Source: Desulforhopalus singaporensis (GTDB taxonomy: Bacteria; Desulfobacterota; Desulfobulbia; Desulfobulbales; Desulfocapsaceae). Taken from it: a stretch of 64,000 nt of DNA. Each line of letters begins with the position of its first letter. The first letter of the stretch is position 1. Positions 52,471 to 62,692 of the stretch are shown here, in pieces. Location: the NCBI RefSeq assembly GCF_900104445.1, contig NZ_FNJI01000024.1:21524-85523 (forward strand), in the 5' to 3' direction. The notes below the pieces were generated by a model. It saw nothing but the letters and a program-made list of their open reading frames with translations, searched no databases and was not told the origin of the DNA. Made by a program: the position numbers and the translations under genes.

Positions 52471-54141
52471 TCTTTTTCTCCTCTTTTGTTTTGTGGTTTT
52501 ACAGCTAGCTCCATTACTAAAGCACCGGCAGAAACCCCGCCGGAAACCTATTTTTCATGTGCTCGCCTACTTATATACGCTGCTCATTCACAGGTCAAGA
52601 GGTGATAATAGGCAATTACTTTGTTAGTAAGTTCCCGGCAGGCAGTTTTTTCCAAAAATCGTGTCTGCACATGTCTTAAAACAGCCAATAATTTTAAATT
52701 TTCAACACACCGCACGATATCCCTTCCCTTATATGGACGGTAGCCTGTCTACAGTCTTGACGAAAAAACACCAAGACAACCGGCGGCAACCACTACCGCA
52801 GACGTAAAGCTTGGATTGCGATCTCCGGTGTTACGATCAGCTGTGCATAATCTGAAAACAACGGCAGGTGTCATTCTCCTGACCTTATAAACGAAAGATC
52901 ACCTTTTTCTCCATCTCTGTTGCAACAGGATCAACTACTTAATTTCTGTTATTAATCCGGTAACTTTCAAAGAGAAGTCTTTACCGGAATCACGACTAAA
53001 CATTTCACAAAGCAACATGTTTTCAGCTACATAACACCATCCAAGATATTGGAAGCATAATTCTCACACACCAACTTTGTGGCCAAGAACGGTGATACTA
53101 TTTTCATTTTCACCAAATAACAAACAGTGTTCTACAAAAAATTATATACGCAATGTATCATTGCATATATATTGGCAAAAACAAAAAACTATGCTACTCC
53201 ATTTTTCTGTTTTATTATTCTATATTAATTTCTCATGGAATCTCTGTACATTTAAAGCAATGAATTCCGCGAGTCATCATCTTTACTTCTATTTATATCT
53301 TCACCCGATCAAGGAAATTCAACATACTCTTTTTCTATTTTCATAATTATCTATTACTTTTTATTTATGCATTTATCACTTCATCATATTAAACAAAAAA
53401 CCACTTAAGCTAGAACACTTACCTGCTGATTCATATTTTATTAAAATATCACCACAAGTATGGATATACTTTTTACAGACACCACCAGCATAAAAATATT
53501 TTCTTTTTAAAAATCAAACATTTATCAACAAATAATAATCAAAACATTTCTACTCGTCCGCACTGTCATCGATATTGATCATGCCTCCATCGATTGTCAG
53601 CGTCAGCTCTATTCTTCGGGGATGCGACAGTGAGCATGTTGCTGACATGACCAAAGGATTTATCGAGAAAAATCGTTAAAGCCATGTAAAAACAGAGCAA
53701 GCCTGAAAATCTGGCAAAACTGCTCAGCGTATTATTTGTCTATCTGGAAAGTATGGATAGAATCTATTTTGATAATCGATACTATTATTAACCGATTGAA
53801 CGTTCTGCGACAAAACCAATATTCCACATCACAACAATATCATCGCAATATCGTTCACATAATATCGCAGTGATCTGTCCTGTTTGCTTCCGGATCAGTA
53901 ATATCTAATAACGAAACTGGAGGAACTAAAAAGAGTGTTTTTTAAAAAAAGGTTGAAAACCATCTGACAGACTCGCCCGCCCAAGCCACAGGCCGCTCTA
54001 TTTTAACCATGCCGGCCCTTCACATCATGACGCTTTGGAACAACAGTGAAAGCTGTCCAATATATCTGTGTATTAAGCCCCCGCAACCGGGTGGCCACCG
54101 GTTGCAGGGGTGAAACAATTATCGATCAGATGGCCGGACAG
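52471..54141. other. Long AT-rich non-coding gap
   Basis: Nearly 1.7 kb with no convincing gene. Bases 53040-53560 are far more AT-rich than their surroundings and contain only low-complexity frames (one of 89 aa at 53077-53346 looks spurious). Around 53580-53760 short frames (for example a 33-codon frame from about 53580) look like remnants. It includes the dpp promoter region on its left side. A relic of transferred DNA or a regulatory region is possible. Confidence 0.4.
54078..54110. terminator. Hairpin after the amidohydrolase gene
   Basis: A 13-position stem with one mismatch (CCCC-GCAACCGG against CCGGTTGC-GGGG) and a seven-base loop lies 31 bases past the amidohydrolase stop. No strong T-run follows on the minus strand, so termination is only moderately supported. 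Confidence 0.45.
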
Positions 54142-55686
54142 TTATCGGCCGGTAAATTGCAACTGGCCGCTTACATACACCTCGTTTATTGCAATCGTTG
54201 CCAGTTCATTATCGGTACAGCTTAGCGGATCTTTGTCCAGAACGACCAGATCCGCTCTCATCCCCTCTCGGATTGTGCCTTTCTGTCGTTCTTCAAAACC
54301 AATCCATGCCGCGGAACTGGTGAACATCCGCAATGCTTCGGTCCGGGTAACACGCTGCCTGCTGTTAGGGTGGCTAACAGCAGCCCGTATCCCGTCCAGC
54401 GGGGAATATGGAGTTACCGGAGAGTCGGATCCTCCGGCGATTGTTATACCGCTATCGAGCAACGTTCGGTATGGATGGACCCGGTCGAGACGTTTTTCAC
54501 CCAGTAACCTGCGATAGTGGCACATATCCTCTGCACCGATGAATGCCGGGATAAAAGCCGGCTGCATACAGGTTGTCACCCCCAGCCTGTTCATCCTTTC
54601 GATCTGACTCCAGGCGGGCAGTTCCAGATGCTCAATCCGGTGGCGATGATCCGATCGGGGACAATCCTCTAAAGCCAGCTCAACAGCATTAAGGACCTGC
54701 TCGATAGCCCGCTCCGACTCGCAATGAACCGAGATCTGCAGTCCTTCACGGTTGGCGTCCCTGACAAAAGAGTTCATCTTTTCCTGACTATATGTCAGCT
54801 CCCCGCAATTATCCGGGGCATCGGAATAGGGCTCGAATAATGCCGCGGTATGCGCTTCAAACGCTCCATCCACGCAGATGCACCCTCCTATCCGGGGCAG
54901 CCCAAGCTGTTTCGATTCGGCTATATCCATCGACTGGTTGTACCCCACAATCCTTACGGGAAGCGAGTGAGCCCGCTGCAGGATGAGCCCAGTTTCTCCT
55001 GGGCCGAAATCTCCGCCGTCCAGTGCGTGCAGTGTGGTTATTCCTTTTTTAAGGGCCATCAGGGCAGCGGTATCAATCGCCGAATTTTTCATTGCATCGG
55101 GCAGAAGCTTCGACATTTTCCCCAGAATATGGGTAACTATTGCCGGATCGCGGATCACCCCGGTAGGCCCATTTGCGTCCCGGTCCACCCCGTTGAGATT
55201 TTCCGGGATATCAAGAGCCTTCAAGCCTGCTGTATTAAAAGAGCAGAGATGTACCGTCGGATGAAGAAGGTAAACCGGATGATCGGCAACGGCGCGGTCC
55301 AGCTCGTATCGATCGGGCATCCGCTTTTCCCGCAGATTGACGTCGTTAAGCATACTTCCCCGGATCCATTCCCCTTTCCCGGCGTGATAAGCTGCTTCCC
55401 TGCATAGGCCAAGCACCTCGTCAATGGTTGCAGTAGAGCTCATATCGATCGCCGTTGCCAACAATCCGGTGAGCATCATATGCTGATGTGCGTCAATAAA
55501 TCCTGGAAGGATGGTTTTTCCACCCATATCCACAGGTTCTACCCCCTGTTCGATCAAGGATTGAAAATCAGCTGTCCTGCCTGCCCGAACTATCCGGCTG
55601 CCTTCAATGTACAAGGCCTCCGCCCTCGGTGCTGCTTCATCCATGGTCAGGATCTTGGCATTGATAAATAGACGATTGTCATTCAC
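54142..55686 (-). CDS. Amidohydrolase (YtcJ-like, amidohydrolase 3 family)
   Basis: The 514-aa metal-dependent hydrolase has ILPGFIDAHQHMM (HxH metal motif), a histidine in LQISVHCESE, the RHRIEHLELP motif, the AGGSDSPVTPYSPLDGIRAAVSH motif with metal-binding Asp, and the end GMRADLVVLDKDPL. The family cleaves amide or urea-like bonds; the substrate is unknown. ATG at 55686 has GGAG eleven bases upstream. It lies near an N-carbamoylputrescine amidase and an antiporter gene on the same strand. Confidence 0.88.
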   Translation of the reverse strand: MNDNRLFINAKILTMDEAAPRAEALYIEGSRIVRAGRTADFQSLIEQGVEPVDMGGKTILPGFIDAHQHMMLTGLLATAIDMSSTATIDEVLGLCREAAYHAGKGEWIRGSMLNDVNLREKRMPDRYELDRAVADHPVYLLHPTVHLCSFNTAGLKALDIPENLNGVDRDANGPTGVIRDPAIVTHILGKMSKLLPDAMKNSAIDTAALMALKKGITTLHALDGGDFGPGETGLILQRAHSLPVRIVGYNQSMDIAESKQLGLPRIGGCICVDGAFEAHTAALFEPYSDAPDNCGELTYSQEKMNSFVRDANREGLQISVHCESERAIEQVLNAVELALEDCPRSDHRHRIEHLELPAWSQIERMNRLGVTTCMQPAFIPAFIGAEDMCHYRRLLGEKRLDRVHPYRTLLDSGITIAGGSDSPVTPYSPLDGIRAAVSHPNSRQRVTRTEALRMFTSSAAWIGFEERQKGTIREGMRADLVVLDKDPLSCTDNELATIAINEVYVSGQLQFTGR

Positions 55687-55807
55687 ATCAGAACTCCGAA
55701 AACGTTATCCTCCGATCCGGATAAACAAAGGAGGTAAAATGATTGCGACACACCTGTAACATCGCGTTGACAACTCCTGTTTAGCCAGGGAGTTGCCGAT
55801 ATTGAGG

Positions 55808-56710
55808 TCAGGTACCACCGTTAACACCTCGACCTTGACCGTCCAGGGTTAAAATCGGTGCGTACAAATGGGGCCGGCGATCCCTGAAAACGCCCCAGCC
55901 TTCACGGTATTTCCTGATACTGTCAAGATCAAAGGTATGGACGAGAATCTGCTCCTTGTCCCTTTCTGCTTCCTTGACCTTGGCACCGGTATGATCGGCA
56001 ATAAACGATGAACCGTAAAAGGTAATGCTGGTGTTGTCATCGTTGGTTGCCGTCTCGACCCCGATGCGATTGGACGCTACCAGTGGCATAATATTGGCAC
56101 CGGCGTGACCCTGCATTACCCGCTGCCAGTGACCGCAGCTGTTGACGGGCGGAGCCGGCAGAGGCTCGGAGCCAATGGCTGTCGGATACATCAGGATCTC
56201 GGCACCCATCAGCGCCATGCAACGAGCCGACTCGGGGAACCATTGATCCCAGCAGATCCCCACGCCGATAGCGGCATACTTGGTTTTCCACACCTTAAAA
56301 CCGGTATCTCCCGGGTTGAAATAATGTTTTTCCTGATATCCAGGCCCATTGGGGATGTGTGTTTTTCTGTAAGTTCCAAGGATGGCGCCATCGGCGTCCA
56401 CCACGGCTACAGAATTAAAAAACGCCCTGTTTGCCCGTTCGAACCAGCTGAAAGGAAGCACCACCTTCAATTCCCTGGCCAGTTGCTGAAATCTTCTGAT
56501 ACTGACATTGTCTTCCAGGGTGGTTGCCAGATCAAAATGCTTAGCCTGCTGTTCGATGCAAAAATAAGGGGTCTCAAAGAGCTCCTGGATAAGAATTATG
56601 TCGGCGCCCATATCGGCTGCCTGGCGAATTACCATTTCTGCCTTCTCCAGGTTTTTGGACAGATCCCATTCAATTGTCATCTGCGTTGCCGCAACTGTCA
56701 CTTTTCTCAC
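55808..56710 (-). CDS. aguB: N-carbamoylputrescine amidase
   Basis: The 300-aa nitrilase-fold enzyme has the catalytic triad E43 (IILIQELFETPYF), K116 (YRKTHIPNGPGY) and C153 (VGICWDQWFPES), in contexts typical of AguB. It hydrolyses N-carbamoylputrescine to putrescine, ammonia and CO2. GTG at 56710 follows GGAGG with good spacing. Agmatine deiminase (aguA) is not nearby. With the amidohydrolase and NhaC genes it suggests a nitrogen-scavenging island. Confidence 0.9.
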   Translation of the reverse strand: MRKVTVAATQMTIEWDLSKNLEKAEMVIRQAADMGADIILIQELFETPYFCIEQQAKHFDLATTLEDNVSIRRFQQLARELKVVLPFSWFERANRAFFNSVAVVDADGAILGTYRKTHIPNGPGYQEKHYFNPGDTGFKVWKTKYAAIGVGICWDQWFPESARCMALMGAEILMYPTAIGSEPLPAPPVNSCGHWQRVMQGHAGANIMPLVASNRIGVETATNDDNTSITFYGSSFIADHTGAKVKEAERDKEQILVHTFDLDSIRKYREGWGVFRDRRPHLYAPILTLDGQGRGVNGGT

Positions 56711-56862
56711 CGTTGTCCTCCAAAAACGTTTGCTTGCACAGCAGCATCAGCTTGATTGCCGGTCCATAGTCAGTTTGAACCGAAACAGGCTGGACCTGCC
56801 GTGCACCATCACCGATATTTTCATCTCTTGTGAAAAAATTGTTGTCTATCTCGCTTCACCCG

Positions 56863-58272
56863 TTAGCTCATAACCACTCCGGCAATGATGAAGAACAGTG
56901 TCGTCAACCCCGCCGACAAAACAGCATAAGGAAGCTGTGTCAGAGCATGGGCCATCGGAGAACACCCGCTTCCGGTTGCCGACAGGACCGTTGCGTCGCC
57001 GTAGAAACAGGCATGGCTGCCGAAAGCCCCGGCGGAAATTACCGCCCCTATCGCCAGCGGCATAGACACACCGATCGACTGAGCCAGAGGAACGACTATC
57101 GGCAGAGCGACCGCATAGACCCCCCAGAAGGAACCGGTGGCAAACGTTACCAGGGACAGCGACACAAAGGCGACCGCAGGCAGCAGGGCAGGCCCCATAA
57201 ACGGCTTGACCGTCTCGATGATATAGTTCGTCAGCCCCAGACCGTCATTCACCTCTTTGAGCATGAAAGAAGTGACCACTATCGCAAGGGGCGGAATCAT
57301 CGTGGTAAACCCGCTGATGCAGGTGTCAAACAGCTCGTTTAACGACATCAGTTTCTGGACGGCAAAAAGAATGATCGCTACAGTGGTCGCAATCAAGACA
57401 CCTTTAAAAGCATCAATATCAAAGTAAACGGTAAAGAAGATGAGTACCGCGATGGGAATCAGGAAATTGTATAGCTTGGGACACTCCAGTGCCTTGGAAG
57501 CAATATCGCCGGACAGAGGCACTTCGCCATCACTGAAATGAAGATCCTGGTCCAACCCGCCTGACTGAAGGCTTTCAGTCAGATTATCAGGATTACCATT
57601 GAGCGCGTTGAGTTCAGCTTTTTTCATTTGCCCGAGATTGGGAATAACCCCAAGGGACACCAGAGGAACCAAAAGCACGGCAACCCAGGCGTAAATCATG
57701 CACGGTATGGTGCTGACATAAAGACTCAACCCTTCTCCCTGCCCGCTTGCTCCGGTAGATTCAAGAAGTCCCGCCACAAAAATCGCCCAGGTGGAAAACG
57801 GCAACAATACACAGACAGGTGCTGCCGTGGAGTCAACGACATACGCCAGCATTTCCCTCGAAATCTTAAAGCGGTCGGTAACTTTCTTCATGGCCGAGCT
57901 CACCGTCAGCGCATTAAGGTAATCATCTATAAATATGACGAGTCCAAGAATCCAGGTTGCAAACAGGGCGCTCCTGCGACTTTTGACGAACCGGACGATA
58001 AAAGAGCCAAAAGCCAATGCTCCGCCGGATTTTACCAGCAACGCGATAAGACTGCCGAACAGACCGCAGACTAAAATGATCCACCCAATGGTCGGATCGC
58101 CCATAACCTTAAGGGCTGCATCGGAAAAACCGCTGAAGAAATCATCTTTTTTCCAGATAACAAAACCGACCAGAGTTCCACCGATCAGCGCTTCAAGAGT
58201 ACGCTTGGTCACCAAGGCCAGGACGAGTACAGAAAGTGCGGGGATCAGACTTATAACTCCGTAGTGTTCCAT
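56863..58272 (-). CDS. NhaC-family Na+/H+ antiporter-like transporter
   Basis: The roughly 469-aa protein has about ten or eleven membrane segments and the NhaC motif region, including FIDDYLNALTVSSAMKKVTDRF and GSHACFYGDATVLSATGSGC. Family members exchange Na+ for H+ or for an organic solute such as a malate/lactate or amine. The frame runs to 58320, but ATG at 58272 follows AGGAG and is preferred. In this setting it may be a substrate/product antiporter for the amine pathway. It is divergent from the Lrp-type gene. Confidence 0.85.
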   Translation of the reverse strand: MEHYGVISLIPALSVLVLALVTKRTLEALIGGTLVGFVIWKKDDFFSGFSDAALKVMGDPTIGWIILVCGLFGSLIALLVKSGGALAFGSFIVRFVKSRRSALFATWILGLVIFIDDYLNALTVSSAMKKVTDRFKISREMLAYVVDSTAAPVCVLLPFSTWAIFVAGLLESTGASGQGEGLSLYVSTIPCMIYAWVAVLLVPLVSLGVIPNLGQMKKAELNALNGNPDNLTESLQSGGLDQDLHFSDGEVPLSGDIASKALECPKLYNFLIPIAVLIFFTVYFDIDAFKGVLIATTVAIILFAVQKLMSLNELFDTCISGFTTMIPPLAIVVTSFMLKEVNDGLGLTNYIIETVKPFMGPALLPAVAFVSLSLVTFATGSFWGVYAVALPIVVPLAQSIGVSMPLAIGAVISAGAFGSHACFYGDATVLSATGSGCSPMAHALTQLPYAVLSAGLTTLFFIIAGVVMS

Positions 58273-58737
58273 AGAAATCTCCTGTTTTATTGTAATCAGC
58301 TCACCGCAGGCACACAGCAAACCGTTACCTTGCTAAACCGTTTATGTCCGGAAATGCCCCTAACATTCCAGGCAGTGCGGCGTGATCTTCATCCAGAAAT
58401 TAACCATGGTTATATATTAGCCAAAAGATATCCTCATACATAACGAATGTCAATAATTATGTTCGATTCAAATAACTGTATTTGCATTATTTAACGAATA
58501 TCGTCAACTAAACCATTGCCAGAAACAGATAATTTGGGACAGCTAAAATTCACATCGCAGGAGCAGAGGATAAAAACCGAATTCGTGGCCCAGACCAACA
58601 GGTCACTTTTTTCATATATTTTCAGAAAATTAAGCAGATATTCCAGTACCAGGATTCTTCTTTCTCAAAAGAGAAGTGCTTGCACAAACCAAAAACTGCT
58701 GATACGATATTCGTGAAAAAAAAATGGAGAAAAAACG
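58273..58737. other. Divergent control region of nhaC-like and lrp-like genes
   Basis: The 465 bases are AT rich. Repeated AACGAAT elements (58442-58448 and 58493-58499) and a CGAA...TTCG inverted arrangement at 58444-58464 could bind the Lrp-type regulator encoded on the right. No other gene or RNA recognised. Confidence 0.35.
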
Positions 58738-59193
58738 ATGAACGAGCGGAATCATGCGCGCCAGAAGATAGATGACCTCGATCTTGAAATAATCAATCTC
58801 CTGGAACAGGACGGACGCCAACCCAATACGGAACTTGCAAAAAAATTAAACAGCTCAGAAGCAACAATCCGGAAACGCATCAAAAGATTGATTGATGAAG
58901 GATTTATAAGGGTCATTGCTGTCCGCAACAGATCGATGCTTGGATACTGGACGGACGGTAATATCAGGCTGACGGTGGATACCAGAAAAACGAAGGAGAT
59001 CATTGAGGAGCTGCGCTCGTTGAAGGGACTGTGGTATATCGCACACCTGACCGGAGCCGCAGATTTCGACCTGGAATTCAGCGTACGTTCGCAAAGTCAA
59101 CTCAAGACACTTCTGGAAGAAGTTAACGCAATTGACGGTGTCCTGCGCACCGAGGTGAGCATTCGTCTGGAACTTATAAAACAATCCCTCTAA
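58738..59193 (+). CDS. Lrp/AsnC-family transcriptional regulator
   Basis: The 151-aa protein starts with a winged helix-turn-helix (DLDLEIINLLEQDGRQPNTELAKKLNSSEATIRKRIKRLIDEGFI, residues 10-55) and a C-terminal ligand-sensing RAM domain with GAADFDLEFSVRSQSQLKTLLEEV. It likely controls the divergent amine/amide genes in response to an amino acid or related effector. ATG at 58738 has GGAG eight bases upstream. Confidence 0.92.
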   Translation: MNERNHARQKIDDLDLEIINLLEQDGRQPNTELAKKLNSSEATIRKRIKRLIDEGFIRVIAVRNRSMLGYWTDGNIRLTVDTRKTKEIIEELRSLKGLWYIAHLTGAADFDLEFSVRSQSQLKTLLEEVNAIDGVLRTEVSIRLELIKQSL

Positions 59194-59242
59194 TGGCACC
59201 TTTGCCACGGCGTAACCACATGGGTTTTCCCTGTCGCATATC

Positions 59243-60073
59243 CTAGAATGCGATGTCTTCCTCCAGCTGTCCCTGCATGCACCGCCCGGATAAAACGTCG
59301 TGGGACACATCGAGATCGATACCGAAATACGTTTTCAGCGCATCGAGATACGCTTGTCCCGGACCAAGCTCGCAAACCTGTTGCTTCCGGCCGCTGATTA
59401 TCTTAAGGCTCCGGTTGCATAGCGAGACCCGTCCGTCAGATGATGGGAGAGCTGCGACGCAGGTGAAGGTAAAAAACGAGTCGGGATGAGTCGAAGTGTA
59501 ATGATTGCCGTAGGCAATGTCTTTGGGCCAGACAAGCTCCAGATCAAGACTGTAGAGATCCTGCCACAGGTCGTTTTTTTTGGTCTGCAGCATAATGCCG
59601 AAAGGTTCCGCATCGATCAGGCGAAACATCTGTCCGTCGAGAGTTACGGAGCACCCGGTTGCCAACGGCACCGGCGCAGGAAGATGGGGGGCACCGAACC
59701 CGACATCGACAAGCCAACTCTTTTTTCCGATGGTAACAAGTGAAACCTGATGCCCCCGCCCCATCGGTATCCCGTTTTGATGAACCCTCGCCAGAAGCGG
59801 TCTTGCATCGAAGCCGAAATAGCCAAGAGCCATAAGGAAAAGGCCGTTCAGCTCAAAACAGTAACCTCCCCGCGGCCTGCGGACAAGTTTGTCGAAAAGT
59901 GCTCCGGGCTCAAGCGATATCCCCCGCCCTAGAATAATGTCAAAGTTCTCAAACGGGATCGTACCTACCTGGGCCCGATGCAAAAGTTCGAGTCCGTCGT
60001 AGTTACTCTTTACGCTTCCGCTATACTTCACACGGTGAAGATATCTCCCGGGGTCAAACATGTTGCGGTCCAT
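59243..60073 (-). CDS. Arylamine N-acetyltransferase
   Basis: The 276-aa enzyme has the catalytic triad C72 (RGGYCFELN), H108 (GRGHQVSL) and D123 (WLVDVGFG), and the usual N-terminal VGTIPFENFDIILGRGISL. It transfers acetyl from acetyl-CoA to aromatic amines or hydrazines. AAAGG stands five bases before ATG at 60073. It is next to the acyl-CoA dehydrogenase gene with about 160 bases between them. Its physiological substrate is unknown. Confidence 0.92.
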   Translation of the reverse strand: MDRNMFDPGRYLHRVKYSGSVKSNYDGLELLHRAQVGTIPFENFDIILGRGISLEPGALFDKLVRRPRGGYCFELNGLFLMALGYFGFDARPLLARVHQNGIPMGRGHQVSLVTIGKKSWLVDVGFGAPHLPAPVPLATGCSVTLDGQMFRLIDAEPFGIMLQTKKNDLWQDLYSLDLELVWPKDIAYGNHYTSTHPDSFFTFTCVAALPSSDGRVSLCNRSLKIISGRKQQVCELGPGQAYLDALKTYFGIDLDVSHDVLSGRCMQGQLEEDIAF

Positions 60074-60231
60074 TGTTACCTTTTATCGTATGTTGTCTCC
60101 CACAGGCACCCCGGATCAGGATTTTGCCAATCTTCTGTTACAAAGACAAGAAAAGATCCTGGATGAAATCAATCTCACCTGAGTGAAGTGACAAAAAACC
60201 CGCACCCTGGGCAGTGACAGTTGGTCCGGCG

Positions 60232-61482
60232 CTATTCGTAAACCTTTTCTTCAATATGATGGGCATTGACTGAGTCCGCCTCAACATCGCGCACCCCGGA
60301 CCGAGAAAGAGCGTCCTGATACTCTTTGTACCATTCGGTCTGGATGATGAGCTGCATAATCTCGTTGGTCCCCACCCAGATCATCGACAGCCTGATATCA
60401 CGCAGAATCCGTTCCAGGGGGTAGACATTAGTATAGCCGATGCCGCCGACCACCTGCATGCATTTGTTAACAACCTCCCAGGCGGCTTCACTGGTAAACT
60501 TTTTCGATTGCGAAATCATCCTGCGAATCCGACCGGGGCCTGTCTGGCCGCTGTCAACGGCAAGACAGGTACTGTAGACAAGTGCCCGCGCCGTATCCAG
60601 CAGCGAGGCACAATCTGCAACTTTAAATCCGACGGCCTGGAAATTCTCGATCGTCCGGCCAAAAGCTTTACGGCGGGAAGTATAGCCAGTTGCGATCTCA
60701 AGTGCAGGCCGCACAGCACCGATGGTCATCGCTGCGGTCCCCAGCCGTTCCGGGATCATCATATGCTGGAACACGTCGACACCCCCGTTTATTCCATTGA
60801 GCGCAAAACGTTCAGGCACATGAACATCTTTGAGCGACAATCGCCCTGCACCACCTCCCCGAACCCCCATCAGACCGTAGATATATTGTGTTTCCACCCC
60901 CCCGGCATCTCTTGGAACCATAAAGGTGGATAACCGTCGGTGCGGAGGTGCACCGGGATCGGTCACGGCGTAAATCAAAAACCAGTCGGCTCCTTCGGCC
61001 CCCACTATAAAACGCTTATGACCGTTAATGACCCACTCATCTCCTTTTTTCACCGCTTTGGTCGTGGTCCCGAAAAAATCGGAGCCACCCCTGGGTTCGG
61101 TCAGCCCCTCTGCAGCATACAGATCTCCTTTGAGCAGGGGAACAACAATCTCCTGCTTGAGCTCTTCGGAGCCAAAATTGACGATAGCATCACAGACAAT
61201 ATCAGCACCAACGCCCCAGAGACAAGCCAGGGAGTAACTGGCCACCCCGATCTCTTCGGCCACAATTGCATTGTCAACCCAGCCGAGCCCCCGGCCCCCG
61301 TATTCCCGCGGAATCCTTATACCTAAGAGATTTCTTTTTCCGGCTTCCTTGAGGTACCCGTGAGGAAACTGGATCTTCTCCGCATCCATGTCCAGGATCA
61401 TTTCCCTGGGAACCCACCTGGTAAAAGCCCTGGCCTCATCACGAAGCCTTTCCTGCGTCTTGGTCATGACAAAATCAAACAT
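60232..61482 (-). CDS. Acyl-CoA dehydrogenase family protein
   Basis: The 416-aa flavoprotein has the family motifs AAEGLTEPRGGSDFFGTTT and a C-terminal CMQVVGGIGYTNVYPLERILRD. The loop that in many members carries the catalytic glutamate (YEGT) reads WVGTNEI here, so the base may lie elsewhere, as in some isovaleryl- or long-chain enzymes. It oxidises an acyl-CoA with an electron-transfer flavoprotein, substrate unknown. ATG at 61482 follows GGAGGG. No other fatty-acid gene is adjacent. Confidence 0.9.
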   Translation of the reverse strand: MFDFVMTKTQERLRDEARAFTRWVPREMILDMDAEKIQFPHGYLKEAGKRNLLGIRIPREYGGRGLGWVDNAIVAEEIGVASYSLACLWGVGADIVCDAIVNFGSEELKQEIVVPLLKGDLYAAEGLTEPRGGSDFFGTTTKAVKKGDEWVINGHKRFIVGAEGADWFLIYAVTDPGAPPHRRLSTFMVPRDAGGVETQYIYGLMGVRGGGAGRLSLKDVHVPERFALNGINGGVDVFQHMMIPERLGTAAMTIGAVRPALEIATGYTSRRKAFGRTIENFQAVGFKVADCASLLDTARALVYSTCLAVDSGQTGPGRIRRMISQSKKFTSEAAWEVVNKCMQVVGGIGYTNVYPLERILRDIRLSMIWVGTNEIMQLIIQTEWYKEYQDALSRSGVRDVEADSVNAHHIEEKVYE

Positions 61483-61843
61483 ACGGTCCCTCCACTCTAT
61501 AGAGTTGTCTGGTCACCCTCCTGCCGGTCCTGGCCCGAACCGGCAGACAACTTGGTCGATACCGCAGCCTACAACTCATTTTACCATGGTGGTGGTTCGG
61601 CAACAACAGATCCCGGCATGCGATATGGCCGCACGTCCTGTACAAGCCACTGACAGTAACTCCCTGTAGCGGACCCCTCCGACCACGATTTCGACCCGCA
61701 TTTACATGCGGAACAAATCCGGCAATACCGTCTCGTATTGTGGTTTTTTACTATGATATGATTAAAGAAATCACACGATACAGAAGGGACATTACACCAC
61801 CGTTTTACAATATTTTTCAACTGGCTATAAAAAAGGAGCCGAA
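61483..61843. other. Intergenic region without a recognised feature
   Basis: The 361 bases between the acyl-CoA dehydrogenase start and the small gene at 61844 hold no convincing frame. The part from 61740 is AT rich and could contain the promoter of the small gene. Confidence 0.35.
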
Positions 61844-62059
61844 ATGATTGTTGAAGCCGAAGTAATAGCGATACAATTTGCAATTCTTGCCTTAATTAAA
61901 GCCCATCCGGACAAGCAAAGACTGCTCAAGGAATATGAACTGTTGACAACAAGCGTTCAGTTGCAGACGATCGCTTCCGGCGACGGCATCGTAACGCCTG
62001 AACCGATCCGTCGCGCCCTTGACAGGTTTCGTTCGCAGATAGCTGAAGGGATAGAATAG
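61844..62059 (+). CDS. Small protein of unknown function
   Basis: The 71-aa product is preceded by AAAAAGGAG, a good ribosome site five bases from ATG. It is largely helical, with an N-terminal AVI...ILALIKAHPDKQRLLKEYELL and a DGIVTPEPIRRALDRFRSQI part. No domain recognised. The clear start argues for a real gene. Confidence 0.55.
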   Translation: MIVEAEVIAIQFAILALIKAHPDKQRLLKEYELLTTSVQLQTIASGDGIVTPEPIRRALDRFRSQIAEGIE

Positions 62060-62270
62060 GGATATCAGCACGTTTACTAAACGTTCATCCGCCGGCAACG
62101 ACTTCCCCCCTGCTCAGAACAGGTGGCAACAGCGGGTTGACCTAAACGATAGGCTGATGCCGGGTGGATCTGCCTGAATCCACCGCCCGCCCTGCGGCGT
62201 TGACCCGCAAGAAGGTCTTCACGTATAATTAAAGAAAAACCATGTCTTCAACCTGACAGGAGGACCAATC

Positions 62271-62555
62271 ATGAAAGAGAGATTATGCCAGATGCCTTCT
62301 GAATATGCCGACCAGCCCACCGTAACCATCACTCTGGAGATACCCGCCAAGCTATTGGAAGAAGTTAAGGAAGCAGCCGTCCTGGACGAAACGGATTATA
62401 AGCAGATCATCAACTGCTATATACAGCAGGGGTTAAGTGAAAGCCGTTCAGAGGTCAAGCGCATGAAATTTGAAGAGCATGCCAAAGAGATTTTAACCAG
62501 GCACGGTGTCGACTCCACTGCTGTTGATGAAATTTTGCACAAGGTACAGTTCTGA
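62271..62555 (+). CDS. Small protein, possibly ribbon-helix-helix-like
   Basis: The 94-aa product follows AGGAGGACC, an excellent ribosome site. PTVTITLEIPAKLLEEVKEAAVLDETDYKQIINCYIQQGL has the strand-then-helix pattern of ribbon-helix-helix DNA-binding proteins such as antitoxins, but no toxin gene follows. The assignment is only suggestive. Confidence 0.5.
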   Translation: MKERLCQMPSEYADQPTVTITLEIPAKLLEEVKEAAVLDETDYKQIINCYIQQGLSESRSEVKRMKFEEHAKEILTRHGVDSTAVDEILHKVQF

Positions 62556-62692
62556 ACATTACCGTCAAACGAAATTACAGCTGTTCGTCGAGGTACCAAA
62601 AGACAATGTACGCCAGAAATTTAAAGGTATTGCCACCGGTTTGCGAGACACAGCTTCACGGGAAGTCGAGTCCAAGCGAGTCCATGATCGCC

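Noticed and set aside
53077..53346. 89-codon frame in the AT-rich gap
   Set aside because: Low complexity, rich in F, L, Y and H, no ribosome site; typical of random AT-rich DNA.
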